A model generated the notes under the pieces. That model was not told the origin of the DNA. It saw nothing but the letters and a program-made list of their open reading frames with translations, and did not search any database. 64,000 nt of DNA from Kluyvera sp047971185 (GTDB taxonomy: Bacteria > Pseudomonadota > Gammaproteobacteria > Enterobacterales > Enterobacteriaceae): positions 1 to 64,000 of the forward strand of contig NZ_JBKDZH010000034.1 of assembly GCF_047971185.1 (NCBI RefSeq), in the 5' to 3' direction. This document shows, piece after piece, positions 34,808 through 43,748 of the stretch. A program made the position numbers and the translations under genes. Position 1 is the stretch's first letter. Each line of letters opens with the position of its first letter.

Positions 34808-35635
34808 TTATTTCTTCCAGAAATCATCAAACACGGTAATCGGCGGACGGCGCTTGTGCTCGGTCTTCAGATACCAGCCTTCGAGGGTTTTCGCCAGATC
34901 CGGCGCCAGGGTTTTGCCTTCCAGATAATCGTCAATATTATCGTAGGTCACGCCCAGCGCGACTTCGTCCGGCAGAGAAGGGCGATCGTCTTCGAGGTCG
35001 GCGGTTGGCGCTTTCTTATAAAGGTGCTCCGGGCAGCCGAGGGCGGCCAGCAGCTGTTTGCCCTGGCGTTTATTGAGACGGAAGATCGGGTTGATGTCGG
35101 TGCCGCCGTCGCCGTATTTGGTGAAGAAACCGGTGATCGCTTCCGCCGCGTGGTCGGTGCCGACCACCACACCGTGGGTCATGCCCGCAATGCTGTACTG
35201 TGCTTTCATCCGTTCGCGGGCTTTTTCATTGCCGCGAACAAAGTCGCTGAGCTCAATGCCCGCTTCGCGCAGCGCCTGTTCACTGGCCAGCACCGCGCCT
35301 TTAATATTCACCGTCAACACGCGATCCGGCTGGATGAACGCGATGGCATCCTGACAATCCTGTTCGTCAGCCTGCACGCCGTAGGGCAGGCGCACGGCGA
35401 TAAACTGTAGCGCGCTGTCGCCGCCTTCCGCCCGCAGTTCATTAATAGCCTGCTGGCACAGCTTACCGGTCAGGGTCGAGTCCTGGCCGCCGCTGATCCC
35501 TAACACCAGTGATTTGATAAACGGATAGGTTTTGAGGTACGTCTTGAGGAAATCCACGCTGCGGCGGATCTCTGCCTGTACATCAATCTGTGGTTTTGCG
35601 CCGAGCGCTTGAATAATCTCTTGTTGTAGTGCCAT
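34808..35635 (-). CDS. nadE: NH3-dependent NAD synthetase
   Basis: Final step of NAD synthesis: amidates nicotinate adenine dinucleotide with ammonia and ATP. The 275-residue N-type PP-loop ATPase has LGISGGQDSTLTGKL (PP-loop) and VVGTDHAAEAITGFFTKYGDGGTDINPI. Length equals the E. coli enzyme. It is divergent from osmE, as in E. coli. cho, which lies on the downstream side in K-12, is missing. Confidence 0.97.
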   Translation of the reverse strand: MALQQEIIQALGAKPQIDVQAEIRRSVDFLKTYLKTYPFIKSLVLGISGGQDSTLTGKLCQQAINELRAEGGDSALQFIAVRLPYGVQADEQDCQDAIAFIQPDRVLTVNIKGAVLASEQALREAGIELSDFVRGNEKARERMKAQYSIAGMTHGVVVGTDHAAEAITGFFTKYGDGGTDINPIFRLNKRQGKQLLAALGCPEHLYKKAPTADLEDDRPSLPDEVALGVTYDNIDDYLEGKTLAPDLAKTLEGWYLKTEHKRRPPITVFDDFWKK

Positions 35636-35851
35636 TCACCCCTCCGGAATGTGTGTGCCAGCCCTGTCGATAGCCCATCAGAACAAAGTGTTAAAGCTAC
35701 CTCTTTGACGGTAAAACGACAAGGATCACAGTTTTGACTGCGGTAAATAAATCCGATTCATCGCATTTACGGCGTTGATTTCGGCGTATCGGTTGATAAA
35801 TAGCAATATTTATTCCAGGCTTAAAAAACATCGAACGAAAGGAGAGGGAAC

Positions 35852-36193
35852 ATGAATAAGAACGTCGTTGGGCTTCTGGGTGCCGCCGCTGCGTTGGCAA
35901 TGCTGGCTGGGTGTACTGCGTACGATCGTACGACAGACCAATTTACGCAGCCGGTGGTGAAGGATGTGAAAAAAGGGATGAGCCGATCTCAGGTAATGCA
36001 GGTGGCCGGTAAGCCGTCATCTGAAGTGAGCATGATCCATGCGCGCGGCACCTGCCAGACCTATATCCTGGGTCAACGAGATGGTAAAGCTGAAACCTAC
36101 TTCGTGGCGCTGGACGACACTGGCCATGTGATTAACTCCGGCTATCAGACCTGCGCCGAGTACGATTCCGATCCGCAGGCTCCTAAGAAATAA
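35852..36193 (+). CDS. osmE: Osmotically inducible lipoprotein OsmE
   Basis: A 113-residue outer-membrane lipoprotein of the SmpA/OmlA (BamE-like) fold family. It has a lipoprotein signal with lipobox LAGC (Cys21) and then YDRTTDQFTQPVVKDVKKGMSRSQVMQVAGKP, as in E. coli OsmE. AAAGGAGAGG precedes the ATG. It has its own terminator. Confidence 0.95.
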   Translation: MNKNVVGLLGAAAALAMLAGCTAYDRTTDQFTQPVVKDVKKGMSRSQVMQVAGKPSSEVSMIHARGTCQTYILGQRDGKAETYFVALDDTGHVINSGYQTCAEYDSDPQAPKK

Positions 36194-36218
36194 TCGTGTG
36201 TTTGTTGGACCTCTACGA

Positions 36219-36247
36219 AAGCCCGACCTTAGCGTCGGGCTTTTTTA
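36219..36247 (+). terminator. Rho-independent terminator of osmE
   Basis: AAGCCCGAC and GTCGGGCTT form the stem around CTTAGC, followed by TTTT, 26 bp past the osmE stop. Confidence 0.88.
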
Positions 36248-36276
36248 TCAGATCTGATGCTTATTTCTTGTCGCGA

Positions 36277-36308
36277 ATTATTTTGAGCAAAGTGTGAAGG
36301 TAGTCAAA
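36277..36308 (+). promoter_or_regulatory. chb operator region: NagC-like and CRP-like sites
   Basis: AATTATTTTGAGCAAAGTGTG resembles the AT-rich NagC operator of E. coli chb in position and composition. It overlaps TGTGA-N6-TCAAA (36293-36308), a CRP half-consensus pair. ChbR should bind nearby. These agree with known NagC/ChbR/CRP control of this operon; boundaries are approximate. Confidence 0.5.
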
Positions 36309-36478
36309 ACGGGAGGTCAATGAGAGACAATTTTCGGCCCTCAGGAATTATCGGTAGACAAAATGTTGCCGTATACTCAATGCATAAACAGAAGATAACT
36401 CATCTGTTACATACGAGGGTAGTGGGCACATGGAACATCGCCCGGTGATGACAGATTTCACAAGTTGAGGAAGCGTGA

Positions 36479-36799
36479 ATGGAAAAGAAACATATCTATC
36501 TATTTTGTTCTGCAGGCATGTCCACTTCATTACTGGTCTCCAAAATGCGAGCGCAGGCTGAGAAATATGAAGTTCCGGTCGTTATTGAAGCATTTTCTGA
36601 GACCTTTGCCGCGGAAAAAGGACCGCAGGCTGACGTTGTTTTACTCGGCCCTCAGATTGCCTACATGCTAAACGATATTAAAAAGATTTTACCGAATAAG
36701 CCGGTTGAGGTGATCGATTCCACCCTCTACGGCAAAGTAGATGGTTTAGGTGTGTTAAAAGCAGCTGTTGCTGCGATTAAGAAGTCAGCTGCGCAGTAA
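36479..36799 (+). CDS. chbB: PTS chitobiose-specific EIIB
   Basis: Cytoplasmic IIB domain that carries phosphate on Cys10 (LFCSAGMSTSLL) from ChbA to the sugar during uptake of N,N'-diacetylchitobiose. 106 residues, nearly identical in pattern to E. coli ChbB. First gene of chbBCARFG. Confidence 0.97.
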   Translation: MEKKHIYLFCSAGMSTSLLVSKMRAQAEKYEVPVVIEAFSETFAAEKGPQADVVLLGPQIAYMLNDIKKILPNKPVEVIDSTLYGKVDGLGVLKAAVAAIKKSAAQ

Positions 36800-36880
36800 T
36801 TTTATTATTTTTCCCGTCAAAGAGTTATTTCATATTTAATCGCCGCAATATGATTTGCGGTCTTTTAAGGGTATTTTTCT

Positions 36881-38239
36881 ATGAGTAAAGTGATCGATTC
36901 GCTTGAAAAGGTACTCCTTCCTTTTGCTGTTAAAATAGGAAAGCAGCCACACGTTAACGCAATTAAAAACGGTTTTATTAAATTAATGCCGCTGACCCTT
37001 GCGGGGGCCATGTTCGTATTAATTAACAACGTTTTTCTGAGCTTTGGCGAAGGTTCATTCTTCTATTCCATGGGCATTCGTCTGGATGCTTCAACCATTG
37101 AAACACTTAACGGCTTTAAAGCCATCGGCGGTAACGTTTATAACGGTACCTTAGGCATTATGTCGCTGATGGCGCCTTTCTTTATCGGCTCAGCGTTAGC
37201 GGAAGAGCGCAAAGTTGACCCGATGGCCGCTGGCTTAATTGCTATCGCCGCGTTTATGACCGTGACGCCGTACAGCGTGGGCGAAGCCTATGCGGTAGGG
37301 GCCAACTGGTTAGGCGGGGCGAACATTATTTCGGGTATCGTCATTGGCCTGGTTGTCGCGGAAATGTTTACCTTTGTGGTGCGCCGCAATTGGGTTATCC
37401 GCCTGCCGGATAGCGTACCGGGTTCCGTTTCCCGCTCGTTCTCGGCGGTTATCCCTGGCTTTATTATTCTGTCCATTATGGGGATTGTCTCCTGGGCGCT
37501 GACGCACTGGGGCACCAACTTCCACCAGATCATCATGGACACCATCTCTACGCCGCTGGCCTCTATGGGTCACGTTGTGGGCTGGGCTTACGTTATCTTC
37601 ACCTCGCAGCTGTGGTTCTTTGGTGTGCACGGTTCTCTGGCGCTCTCCGCGCTGGACAGCGGCATCATGACCCCGTGGGCGCTGGAAAACATCTCGCTGT
37701 ACCAGCAGTACGGTTCGGTTGAAGCCGCGGTTGCCGCTGGCCACCAGTTCCACATGTGGGCGAAGCCGATGCTCGACTCCTACATCTTCCTGGGCGGTAC
37801 CGGTGCGACGCTGGGTCTGATCATCGCTATCTTCATCGCCTCTCGCCGTGAAGATCACCGTCAGGTTGCGAAACTGGCGCTGCCGTCAGGCCTGTTCCAG
37901 ATTAACGAACCGATTCTGTTTGGTCTGCCGATCATCATGAACCCGGTGATGTTCATCCCGTTCATCCTGATTCAGCCGCTGCTGGCCGCGATCACCATGA
38001 CCGCGTACACCTTAGGGATTATCCCGCCGATCACTAACGTGGCGCCGTGGACCATGCCGACCGGTCTGGGTGCGTTCTTTAACACCAACGGCAGCGTAGC
38101 GGCACTGATTCTGGCACTGTTCAACCTGGGTATTGCGACGCTGGTTTACCTGCCGTTCGTGATTATCTCGAACAAAGCACAGGCCACCATTGAAGAAGAA
38201 GAAAGCGAAGAAGACATCGCTGAAGCGCTGAAATTCTAA
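36881..38239 (+). CDS. chbC: PTS chitobiose-specific EIIC
   Basis: A 452-residue membrane permease of the lactose/cellobiose PTS family (about ten membrane segments) that translocates chitobiose. It has KNGFIKLMPLTLAGAMFVLINN, the conserved HGSLALSALDSGIMTP loop and NEPILFGLPIIMNP, whose Asn/Glu contact the sugar. A short gap follows, then chbA. Confidence 0.97.
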   Translation: MSKVIDSLEKVLLPFAVKIGKQPHVNAIKNGFIKLMPLTLAGAMFVLINNVFLSFGEGSFFYSMGIRLDASTIETLNGFKAIGGNVYNGTLGIMSLMAPFFIGSALAEERKVDPMAAGLIAIAAFMTVTPYSVGEAYAVGANWLGGANIISGIVIGLVVAEMFTFVVRRNWVIRLPDSVPGSVSRSFSAVIPGFIILSIMGIVSWALTHWGTNFHQIIMDTISTPLASMGHVVGWAYVIFTSQLWFFGVHGSLALSALDSGIMTPWALENISLYQQYGSVEAAVAAGHQFHMWAKPMLDSYIFLGGTGATLGLIIAIFIASRREDHRQVAKLALPSGLFQINEPILFGLPIIMNPVMFIPFILIQPLLAAITMTAYTLGIIPPITNVAPWTMPTGLGAFFNTNGSVAALILALFNLGIATLVYLPFVIISNKAQATIEEEESEEDIAEALKF

Positions 38240-38295
38240 TGCCAATGCGGTATGGAGAGCGTCTCCATACCGCCCTCAACAAAAAAGGAATAGGT

Positions 38296-38643
38296 ATGTT
38301 CGATCTGGATAATGTGGTTGCTGAGGACGTGCAGGAAAACGATCTTGAAGAAGTGGTGATGGGCCTGATTATCAACTCAGGGCAGGCGCGTAGCCTGGCA
38401 TACACCGCACTGAAGCAGGCCAAGCAGGGCGATTTCGAAACCGCGAAGGCGACGATGGAGCAGTCCCGCGTAGCGCTCAGCGAAGCGCACCGCGTGCAGA
38501 CGCAGCTGATTGAAAGCGATGAAGGCGAAGGGCGCATGAAGGTCAGCCTGGTGCTGGTTCATGCGCAGGATCATCTTATGACGTCAATGTTAGCGCGCGA
38601 GCTGGTTGCTGAATTGATCGAACTTCACGAGAAGGTACAATAG
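38296..38643 (+). CDS. chbA: PTS chitobiose-specific EIIA
   Basis: A 115-residue three-helix IIA protein, phosphorylated on the His in LVLVHAQDHLM (near residue 89) by HPr. The ATG at 38296 follows AAAAAAGGAATAGGT. An open frame starts 57 bp earlier but has no ribosome-binding site. Between chbC and chbR, as in E. coli. Confidence 0.96.
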   Translation: MFDLDNVVAEDVQENDLEEVVMGLIINSGQARSLAYTALKQAKQGDFETAKATMEQSRVALSEAHRVQTQLIESDEGEGRMKVSLVLVHAQDHLMTSMLARELVAELIELHEKVQ

Positions 38644-38653
38644 GCTTTTCCCT

Positions 38654-39493
38654 ATGAGGCAACCTAAGATGATCACCATGGAAATCAACACCGCCCGAGA
38701 ACAGCAGCTCTTTAACGGTAAGAATTTTCATGTCTTCATCTACAACAAAACGGAAAGCATCAGCGGGCTGCACCAGCACGACTACTACGAGTTCACCATC
38801 GTACTGACCGGGCGCTATTATCAGGAGATAAACGGCAAACGGGTTATGCTGGAGCGCGGAGACTTTGTCTTCATCCCAATGGGGTCGCATCACCAGAGCT
38901 TCTACGAGTTTGGTGCAACGCGAATCCTTAACGTCGGGATCAGCAAAGATTTCTTCGATACCCACTATCAGTCGCTGGTTCCGTTTGCGCTGGTTGCATC
39001 ACAAGTCTATTCGATTAAAAGCACGTTTCTTAGCTACATTGAGTCGGTTATTTCATCGCTGCATTTTCGCGAAACGGAATTTGACGAGTTTATTGAGCTG
39101 GTTTCCTTCTACGTGATTAATCGCTTACGCCATTATCGCGAAGAACAGGCGCAGGACGTTACGCCACCGTGGTTAAAATCCACCGTCGAAGCTATGCACG
39201 ATAAATTAAAATTTGGTGAAGGTGCGCTGGAAAATATGGTCGAGTTATCCGGGAAGACCCAGGAGTATTTAACCCGAGCAACCCAGCGCTACTATGGAAA
39301 AACGCCGATGCAGATTATTAATGATATCCGTATCAACTTTGCCAAAAAACAGCTGGAAATAACCAACTACTCGGTAACCGATATTGCTTATGAGTCTGGA
39401 TATAGCAGCCCAAGTTTGTTTATTAAAACGTTCAAAAAGCTGACTTCATTCACGCCAAGCAATTATCGCAAGCAGCTGACGTTTATCAAATAA
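38654..39493 (+). CDS. chbR: Chitobiose operon AraC-family regulator ChbR
   Basis: Dual regulator of chbBCARFG. The 279-residue protein has an N-terminal cupin sensor (HQHDYYEFTIVLTGRYY, RGDFVFIPMGSHHQSF) and a C-terminal AraC helix-turn-helix pair (SVTDIAYESGYSSPSLFIKTFKKLTSFTPSNYR). It starts MRQPKMITMEIN, 10 bp after chbA; the exact start may be one of several nearby Met codons. Confidence 0.95.
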   Translation: MRQPKMITMEINTAREQQLFNGKNFHVFIYNKTESISGLHQHDYYEFTIVLTGRYYQEINGKRVMLERGDFVFIPMGSHHQSFYEFGATRILNVGISKDFFDTHYQSLVPFALVASQVYSIKSTFLSYIESVISSLHFRETEFDEFIELVSFYVINRLRHYREEQAQDVTPPWLKSTVEAMHDKLKFGEGALENMVELSGKTQEYLTRATQRYYGKTPMQIINDIRINFAKKQLEITNYSVTDIAYESGYSSPSLFIKTFKKLTSFTPSNYRKQLTFIK

Positions 39494-39599
39494 CGCGCTG
39501 TGGAATAATTTCCGCAGCTCTGAATTAAAGACTTTAACTATCCACGCATAATGTGGAGGGTAACCCACGTTTAACTTGTGGATCACGAGGGAGAAAGAG

Positions 39600-40946
39600 A
39601 TGAGCCAGAAATTAAAAGTCGTCACAATTGGTGGTGGTAGCAGCTATACGCCGGAATTGCTGGAAGGTTTTCTCAAACGTTATCACGAACTGCCGGTCAC
39701 TGAACTGTGGCTGGTGGATGTGGAAGATGGCCAGGAGAAGCTGGATATTATTCATGCGCTGTGCCAGCGTATGGTGGAAAAAGCCGGCGTGCCGATGAAG
39801 GTCTATAAGACGCTGAATCGCCGCGAAGCGCTCCAGGGTGCCGACTTTGTGACCACGCAGCTGCGCGTAGGTCAGCTCAAAGCCCGTGAGAAAGATGAAC
39901 GTATCCCGTTGAGCCACGGTTACCTGGGCCAGGAAACCAACGGCGCTGGCGGCCTGTTTAAAGGCCTGCGCACCAGTCCGGTGATTTTCGACATCATTAA
40001 AGATGTGGAAGAAGTGTGCCCGAACGCGTGGGTGATCAACTTTACCAACCCGGCAGGGATGGTGACCGAAGCGGTTTACCGCCATACCAACTTCAAACGC
40101 TTTATCGGCGTGTGCAACATTCCAATCGGCATGAAGATGTTCTTCACCGACGTGCTGCGCCTGAGCGAGAAAGACGATCTTTCCATCGACCTGTTCGGCC
40201 TCAACCACATGGTGTTCGTGCGCGACGTGCTGGTCAACGGTGAGTCCCGCTTTGCGGAACTGCTGGACGGCGTTGCCTCCGGTACGCTGTCGGCCAACAC
40301 TGTGAAAAACATCTTCGATATGCCGTTTAGCGAAGGCCTGCTGCGTTCCCTGAACCTGCTGCCGTGCTCTTACCTGCTGTACTATTTCAAGCAGAAAGAG
40401 ATGCTGGCTATCGAAATGGGCGAGTACTACAAAGGCGGCGCGCGTGCGCAGGTGGTGCAGAAGGTCGAGAAACAGCTGTTCGAGCTGTACAAAAACCCTG
40501 ACCTGAACGTGAAGCCGAAAGAGCTGGAGCAGCGCGGCGGGGCGTATTACTCCGACGCGGCCTGTGAAGTGATCAACGCTATCTACAACGATAAGCAGAC
40601 TGAACACTACGTGAATATTCCGCATCACGGCCATATCGACAACATTCCGGCGGATTGGGCGATTGAAGTCACCTCCATTCTGGGCCGCGACGGTGCGAAA
40701 CCGCATCCGCGCGTCACCCATTTCGATGAAAAAATGCTGGGCCTGATCCACACCATCAAAGGCTTTGAAATCGCGGCCAGCAAGGCGGCAATCAGCGGTG
40801 ATTTTAACGACGTGCTGCTGGCACTGAACTTAAGCCCGCTGATCCACTCTGATAAAGATGCAGAGATTCTGGCGCGCGAACTGATTCTGGCCCATGAAAA
40901 ATGGCTGCCGAACTTCGCTGCCACCGTGGAGAAACTGAAACAGTGA
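39600..40946 (+). CDS. chbF: 6-phospho-chitobiase (GH4) ChbF
   Basis: Family 4 glycosidase that splits monodeacetylated chitobiose 6-phosphate using NAD and a divalent metal. The 448-residue protein has the Rossmann motif VVTIGGGSSYTPELLEGF and the metal-site Cys and His in GVCNIPIGM and FGLNHMVF. Start at 39600 follows GAGGGAGAAAG. A gap of 106 bp separates it from chbR. Confidence 0.96.
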   Translation: MSQKLKVVTIGGGSSYTPELLEGFLKRYHELPVTELWLVDVEDGQEKLDIIHALCQRMVEKAGVPMKVYKTLNRREALQGADFVTTQLRVGQLKAREKDERIPLSHGYLGQETNGAGGLFKGLRTSPVIFDIIKDVEEVCPNAWVINFTNPAGMVTEAVYRHTNFKRFIGVCNIPIGMKMFFTDVLRLSEKDDLSIDLFGLNHMVFVRDVLVNGESRFAELLDGVASGTLSANTVKNIFDMPFSEGLLRSLNLLPCSYLLYYFKQKEMLAIEMGEYYKGGARAQVVQKVEKQLFELYKNPDLNVKPKELEQRGGAYYSDAACEVINAIYNDKQTEHYVNIPHHGHIDNIPADWAIEVTSILGRDGAKPHPRVTHFDEKMLGLIHTIKGFEIAASKAAISGDFNDVLLALNLSPLIHSDKDAEILARELILAHEKWLPNFAATVEKLKQ

Positions 40947-40957
40947 CAGGAGGCATG

Positions 40958-41713
40958 ATGGAACGTTTGTTAATCGTGAACGCCGACGATTTTGGCCTGA
41001 GTAAAGGGCAGAACTACGGCATCCTCGACGCCTGTAAGAACGGACTGGTCACGTCTACCACCGCGCTGGTTAACGGCGCGGCTATCGACCACGCGGCTCA
41101 GCTGAGCCGCCGTACGCCTGAGCTGGCGGTGGGCATGCACTTTGTGCTGACGCTGGGTGAACCGCTGACGCCGATGCCGGGACTGGCCCGTGAGGGCAAG
41201 CTCGGTAAGTGGATCTGGCAGGTGGCCGAGGAAGATGCGCTGCCGCTGGACGAAATTGCGCGCGAGCTGGCGTACCAGTATCAGCGGTTTGTCGACCTGT
41301 TTGACGCTGAGCCGACGCATTTTGACAGTCACCACCATGTGCATATGATCCCGCAGATCTTCCCGCTGATGGCGGAGTTTGCGCAATCTAAGGGCATCGC
41401 GCTGCGTATTGACCGCACTATCCCGTACCCGTTTGCCATCCCGGAAGGGCTGCGCAGCAGCGAAGGGTTTAGCAGCGAGTTTTATGGTGACGCTGTTTCT
41501 GAAGCCCTGTTCCTGCAGGCGCTTGATGCCTCGACCGCCCGCGGCGAAGCCTCGCTGGAAATGATGTGTCACCCGGCATTTGTCGACAACACCATTATGG
41601 GCAGCGCCTATTGCTACCCACGGCTGGCGGAGCTGGATGTCCTGACCTCCGCCTCGCTGAAATACGCCATTGCGGAACGAGGCTATCGTCTCGGCACATA
41701 CCGCGACGTGTAA
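40958..41713 (+). CDS. chbG: Chitooligosaccharide deacetylase ChbG
   Basis: YdjC-family metal-dependent deacetylase that removes one acetyl group from chitobiose 6-phosphate, producing the inducer for ChbR and substrate for ChbF. The 251-residue product has the catalytic/metal motifs NADDFGLS, HFDSHHHVHMIP and MCHPAF. The ATG at 40958 is used; a Met codon directly before it is also possible. It ends the operon. Confidence 0.95.
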   Translation: MERLLIVNADDFGLSKGQNYGILDACKNGLVTSTTALVNGAAIDHAAQLSRRTPELAVGMHFVLTLGEPLTPMPGLAREGKLGKWIWQVAEEDALPLDEIARELAYQYQRFVDLFDAEPTHFDSHHHVHMIPQIFPLMAEFAQSKGIALRIDRTIPYPFAIPEGLRSSEGFSSEFYGDAVSEALFLQALDASTARGEASLEMMCHPAFVDNTIMGSAYCYPRLAELDVLTSASLKYAIAERGYRLGTYRDV

Positions 41714-41740
41714 TCGATTGTTTTTACCCCTCAACCCTTT

Positions 41741-41769
41741 GCCCGGCAGCGATCCTGCCGGGCTTTTTT
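41741..41769 (+). terminator. Rho-independent terminator of the chb operon
   Basis: GCCCGGCAG pairs with CTGCCGGGC around a short loop, followed by TTTTTT, 27 bp after chbG. Confidence 0.92.
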
Positions 41770-41849
41770 GTGTATGACGATCGCCCGGGAATCCTGCTAT
41801 CATAAGGGTTTCCTGCTTTTGTCATTATTGATTGTGAATTGAACTGCTT

Positions 41850-42089
41850 ATGAAACCGCTTCGCCAACAAAATCGGCAGATAATCAGCTATGTACCGCGC
41901 ACCGAACCCGCTCCACCCGACCATGCCGTGAAGGTTGAAGGCTTTCGCGACGTCTGGCTGTTGCGCGGTAAGTATGTGGCGTTTGTGCTGATGGGCAACG
42001 CGTTTCGTCGTTCGCAGGCGTTCAGTATCCCGGAATCGGCCCAGCGTTGGGCGGTGCAGATGCGCCAGGAAGGGGAGCTTGACGCATAA
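41850..42089 (+). CDS. cedA: Cell division activator CedA
   Basis: A 79-residue basic DNA-binding protein, described in E. coli as restoring division in an over-replicating dnaA mutant and as RNA-polymerase-associated. It has FRDVWLLRGKYVAFVLMGNAFRRSQAFSIPESAQRWA, matching E. coli CedA. katE, between cedA and chbG in K-12, is absent here. Confidence 0.94.
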   Translation: MKPLRQQNRQIISYVPRTEPAPPDHAVKVEGFRDVWLLRGKYVAFVLMGNAFRRSQAFSIPESAQRWAVQMRQEGELDA

Positions 42090-42092
42090 AAG

Positions 42093-42123
42093 AAAGCCGC
42101 TGATTTTACTCAGCGGCTTTTTG
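42093..42123 (+). terminator. Rho-independent terminator of cedA
   Basis: AAAGCCGCTGA pairs with TCAGCGGCTTT, followed by TTTG, 4 bp after the cedA stop. Confidence 0.9.
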
Positions 42124-42144
42124 TCGCCCGGAGGGCAGTAAGGC

Positions 42145-42175
42145 TCCCGGCGTCGCTTTCGCTCGGCCGGGCTAC
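42145..42175. repeat. REP-like palindrome
   Basis: TCCCGGCGTCGC and its partner GGCCGGGCTAC repeat the unit at 9234, between convergent cedA and tcyP. Confidence 0.65.
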
Positions 42176-42177
42176 TT

Positions 42178-43569
42178 TTAGCGATGCGCCAGTTCGGCAT
42201 CCTCTTCGCTGTTTAACACGTCTTTATCGGTCTGACGCAACCACTGGCTGGTCAGGGTACCGGCGGTCATTGAACCGCTCACGTTCAGCGCGGTACGGCC
42301 CATATCAATCAGCGGTTCCACGGAAATCAGCAGCGCCACCAGCGTGACCGGCAGACCCATCGCTGGCAGCACGATCAGCGCGGCAAAGGTCGCGCCGCCG
42401 CCCACGCCCGCAACACCTGCGGAGCTGATGGTCACCATACCAACCAGAGTGGCAATCCACAGCGGATCCAGCGGGTTAATGCCCACGGTCGGCGCTACCA
42501 TCACTGCCAGCATTGCCGGGTAAAGGCCCGCACAGCCGTTCTGCCCGATGGTCGCACCAAAGGACGCGGAGAAGCTGGCAATGGATTCCGGTACGCCCAG
42601 ACGGCGAGTCTGCGCTTCAACGTTCAGCGGGATAGACGCGGCGCTGGAGCGGCTGGTAAAGGCAAAGGTCAGCACCGGCCAGACTTTGCGGAAGTACTTC
42701 AGCGGGCTGACGCCGTTAACGCCCAGCAGAATGCCGTGCACCACAAACATAATCAGCAGGCCAAGGTAGGACGCAACCACAAAGCTACCCAGCTTGATAA
42801 TGTCCTGCAGGTTAGAACCGGCGACCACTTTGGTCATCAGCGCCAGTACGCCGTACGGCGTCAGCTGCATCACCAGACGCACCAGCTTCATCACCCAGCC
42901 CTGCAGCGTGTCGATAGCGGTCAGCACGCGCTGGCCTTTCGGCTCGTCATCTTTCAGCAGCTTCAGCGCAGCCACACCCAGGAACGCGGCGAAGATAACA
43001 ACGCTGATGATCGAGGTTGGGTTAGCGCCCGTGAGGTCCGCAAACGGTTTTTTCGGCACAAACGACAGCAGCAGCTGCGGCACGCTCAGGTCGGCGACCT
43101 TGCCCGCATAGTTGCTCTGGATGGCGTTGAGACGCGCGGTTTCGGCGGTACCCTGAACCAGACCTTCTGCGGTCAGGCCAAACAGGTTGGTCACCAGCAC
43201 GCCGACCAGTGCGGCAATCAGCGTGGTGAACAGCAGGGTGCCGATGGTCAGCACGCTGATTTTACCCAACTGAGAGGCGTTATGCAGACGGGCTACCGCG
43301 CTCAGAATGGAGGCGAAGACCAGCGGCATGACGATCATTTGCAGCAGCTGTACATAGCCGTTACCGACCACGTTAAACCACTGGATAGAGTCCTTCAGCA
43401 CTTTGCTGTCAGAGCCATAGATCAGCTGCAGCGCCAGGCCAAAGACCACACCGATAACCAGGCCGACCAGCACTTTTTTGGCCAGGCTCCACTGCTTGTG
43501 GCGCGTTTGCGCCAGCGCCAGCAGCAATACGGCGAACACAATTACGTTCGCGACTAATGGAAAGTTCAT
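42178..43569 (-). CDS. tcyP: L-cystine/sulfocysteine symporter TcyP
   Basis: A 463-residue dicarboxylate/cation symporter-family transporter that imports cystine (YdjN in E. coli). It has about ten membrane segments and the family signatures FTSRSSAASIPLNVE and SFGATIGQNGCAGLYPAM. Expected to belong to the CysB sulfur-starvation regulon; a CysB site was not identified. Its presence and the sulfonate cluster both point to active sulfur acquisition. Confidence 0.96.
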   Translation of the reverse strand: MNFPLVANVIVFAVLLLALAQTRHKQWSLAKKVLVGLVIGVVFGLALQLIYGSDSKVLKDSIQWFNVVGNGYVQLLQMIVMPLVFASILSAVARLHNASQLGKISVLTIGTLLFTTLIAALVGVLVTNLFGLTAEGLVQGTAETARLNAIQSNYAGKVADLSVPQLLLSFVPKKPFADLTGANPTSIISVVIFAAFLGVAALKLLKDDEPKGQRVLTAIDTLQGWVMKLVRLVMQLTPYGVLALMTKVVAGSNLQDIIKLGSFVVASYLGLLIMFVVHGILLGVNGVSPLKYFRKVWPVLTFAFTSRSSAASIPLNVEAQTRRLGVPESIASFSASFGATIGQNGCAGLYPAMLAVMVAPTVGINPLDPLWIATLVGMVTISSAGVAGVGGGATFAALIVLPAMGLPVTLVALLISVEPLIDMGRTALNVSGSMTAGTLTSQWLRQTDKDVLNSEEDAELAHR

Positions 43570-43748
43570 CCCCGTTCTCCTGAAGTATTTTTCACGCCGT
43601 CCGCGGCGATGTTTTGGCTGCCGCGGCGGGTGTCTTTTTAGGACAAACCCGTAAAGATTTGTCTGGATGTGAGAAGGTTAACAGAACTGAAATGGTACGC
43701 TTATATCCAAATGGAATTGATTATGCCAAAAATGCGATCTTCGCCGAA

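Noticed and set aside
39612..40751. Long open frame (379 codons) antisense to chbF
   Set aside because: It mirrors a clearly recognised GH4 gene, has no ribosome-binding site and its product is His/Gln-rich as expected for reverse reading of GC-rich codons.
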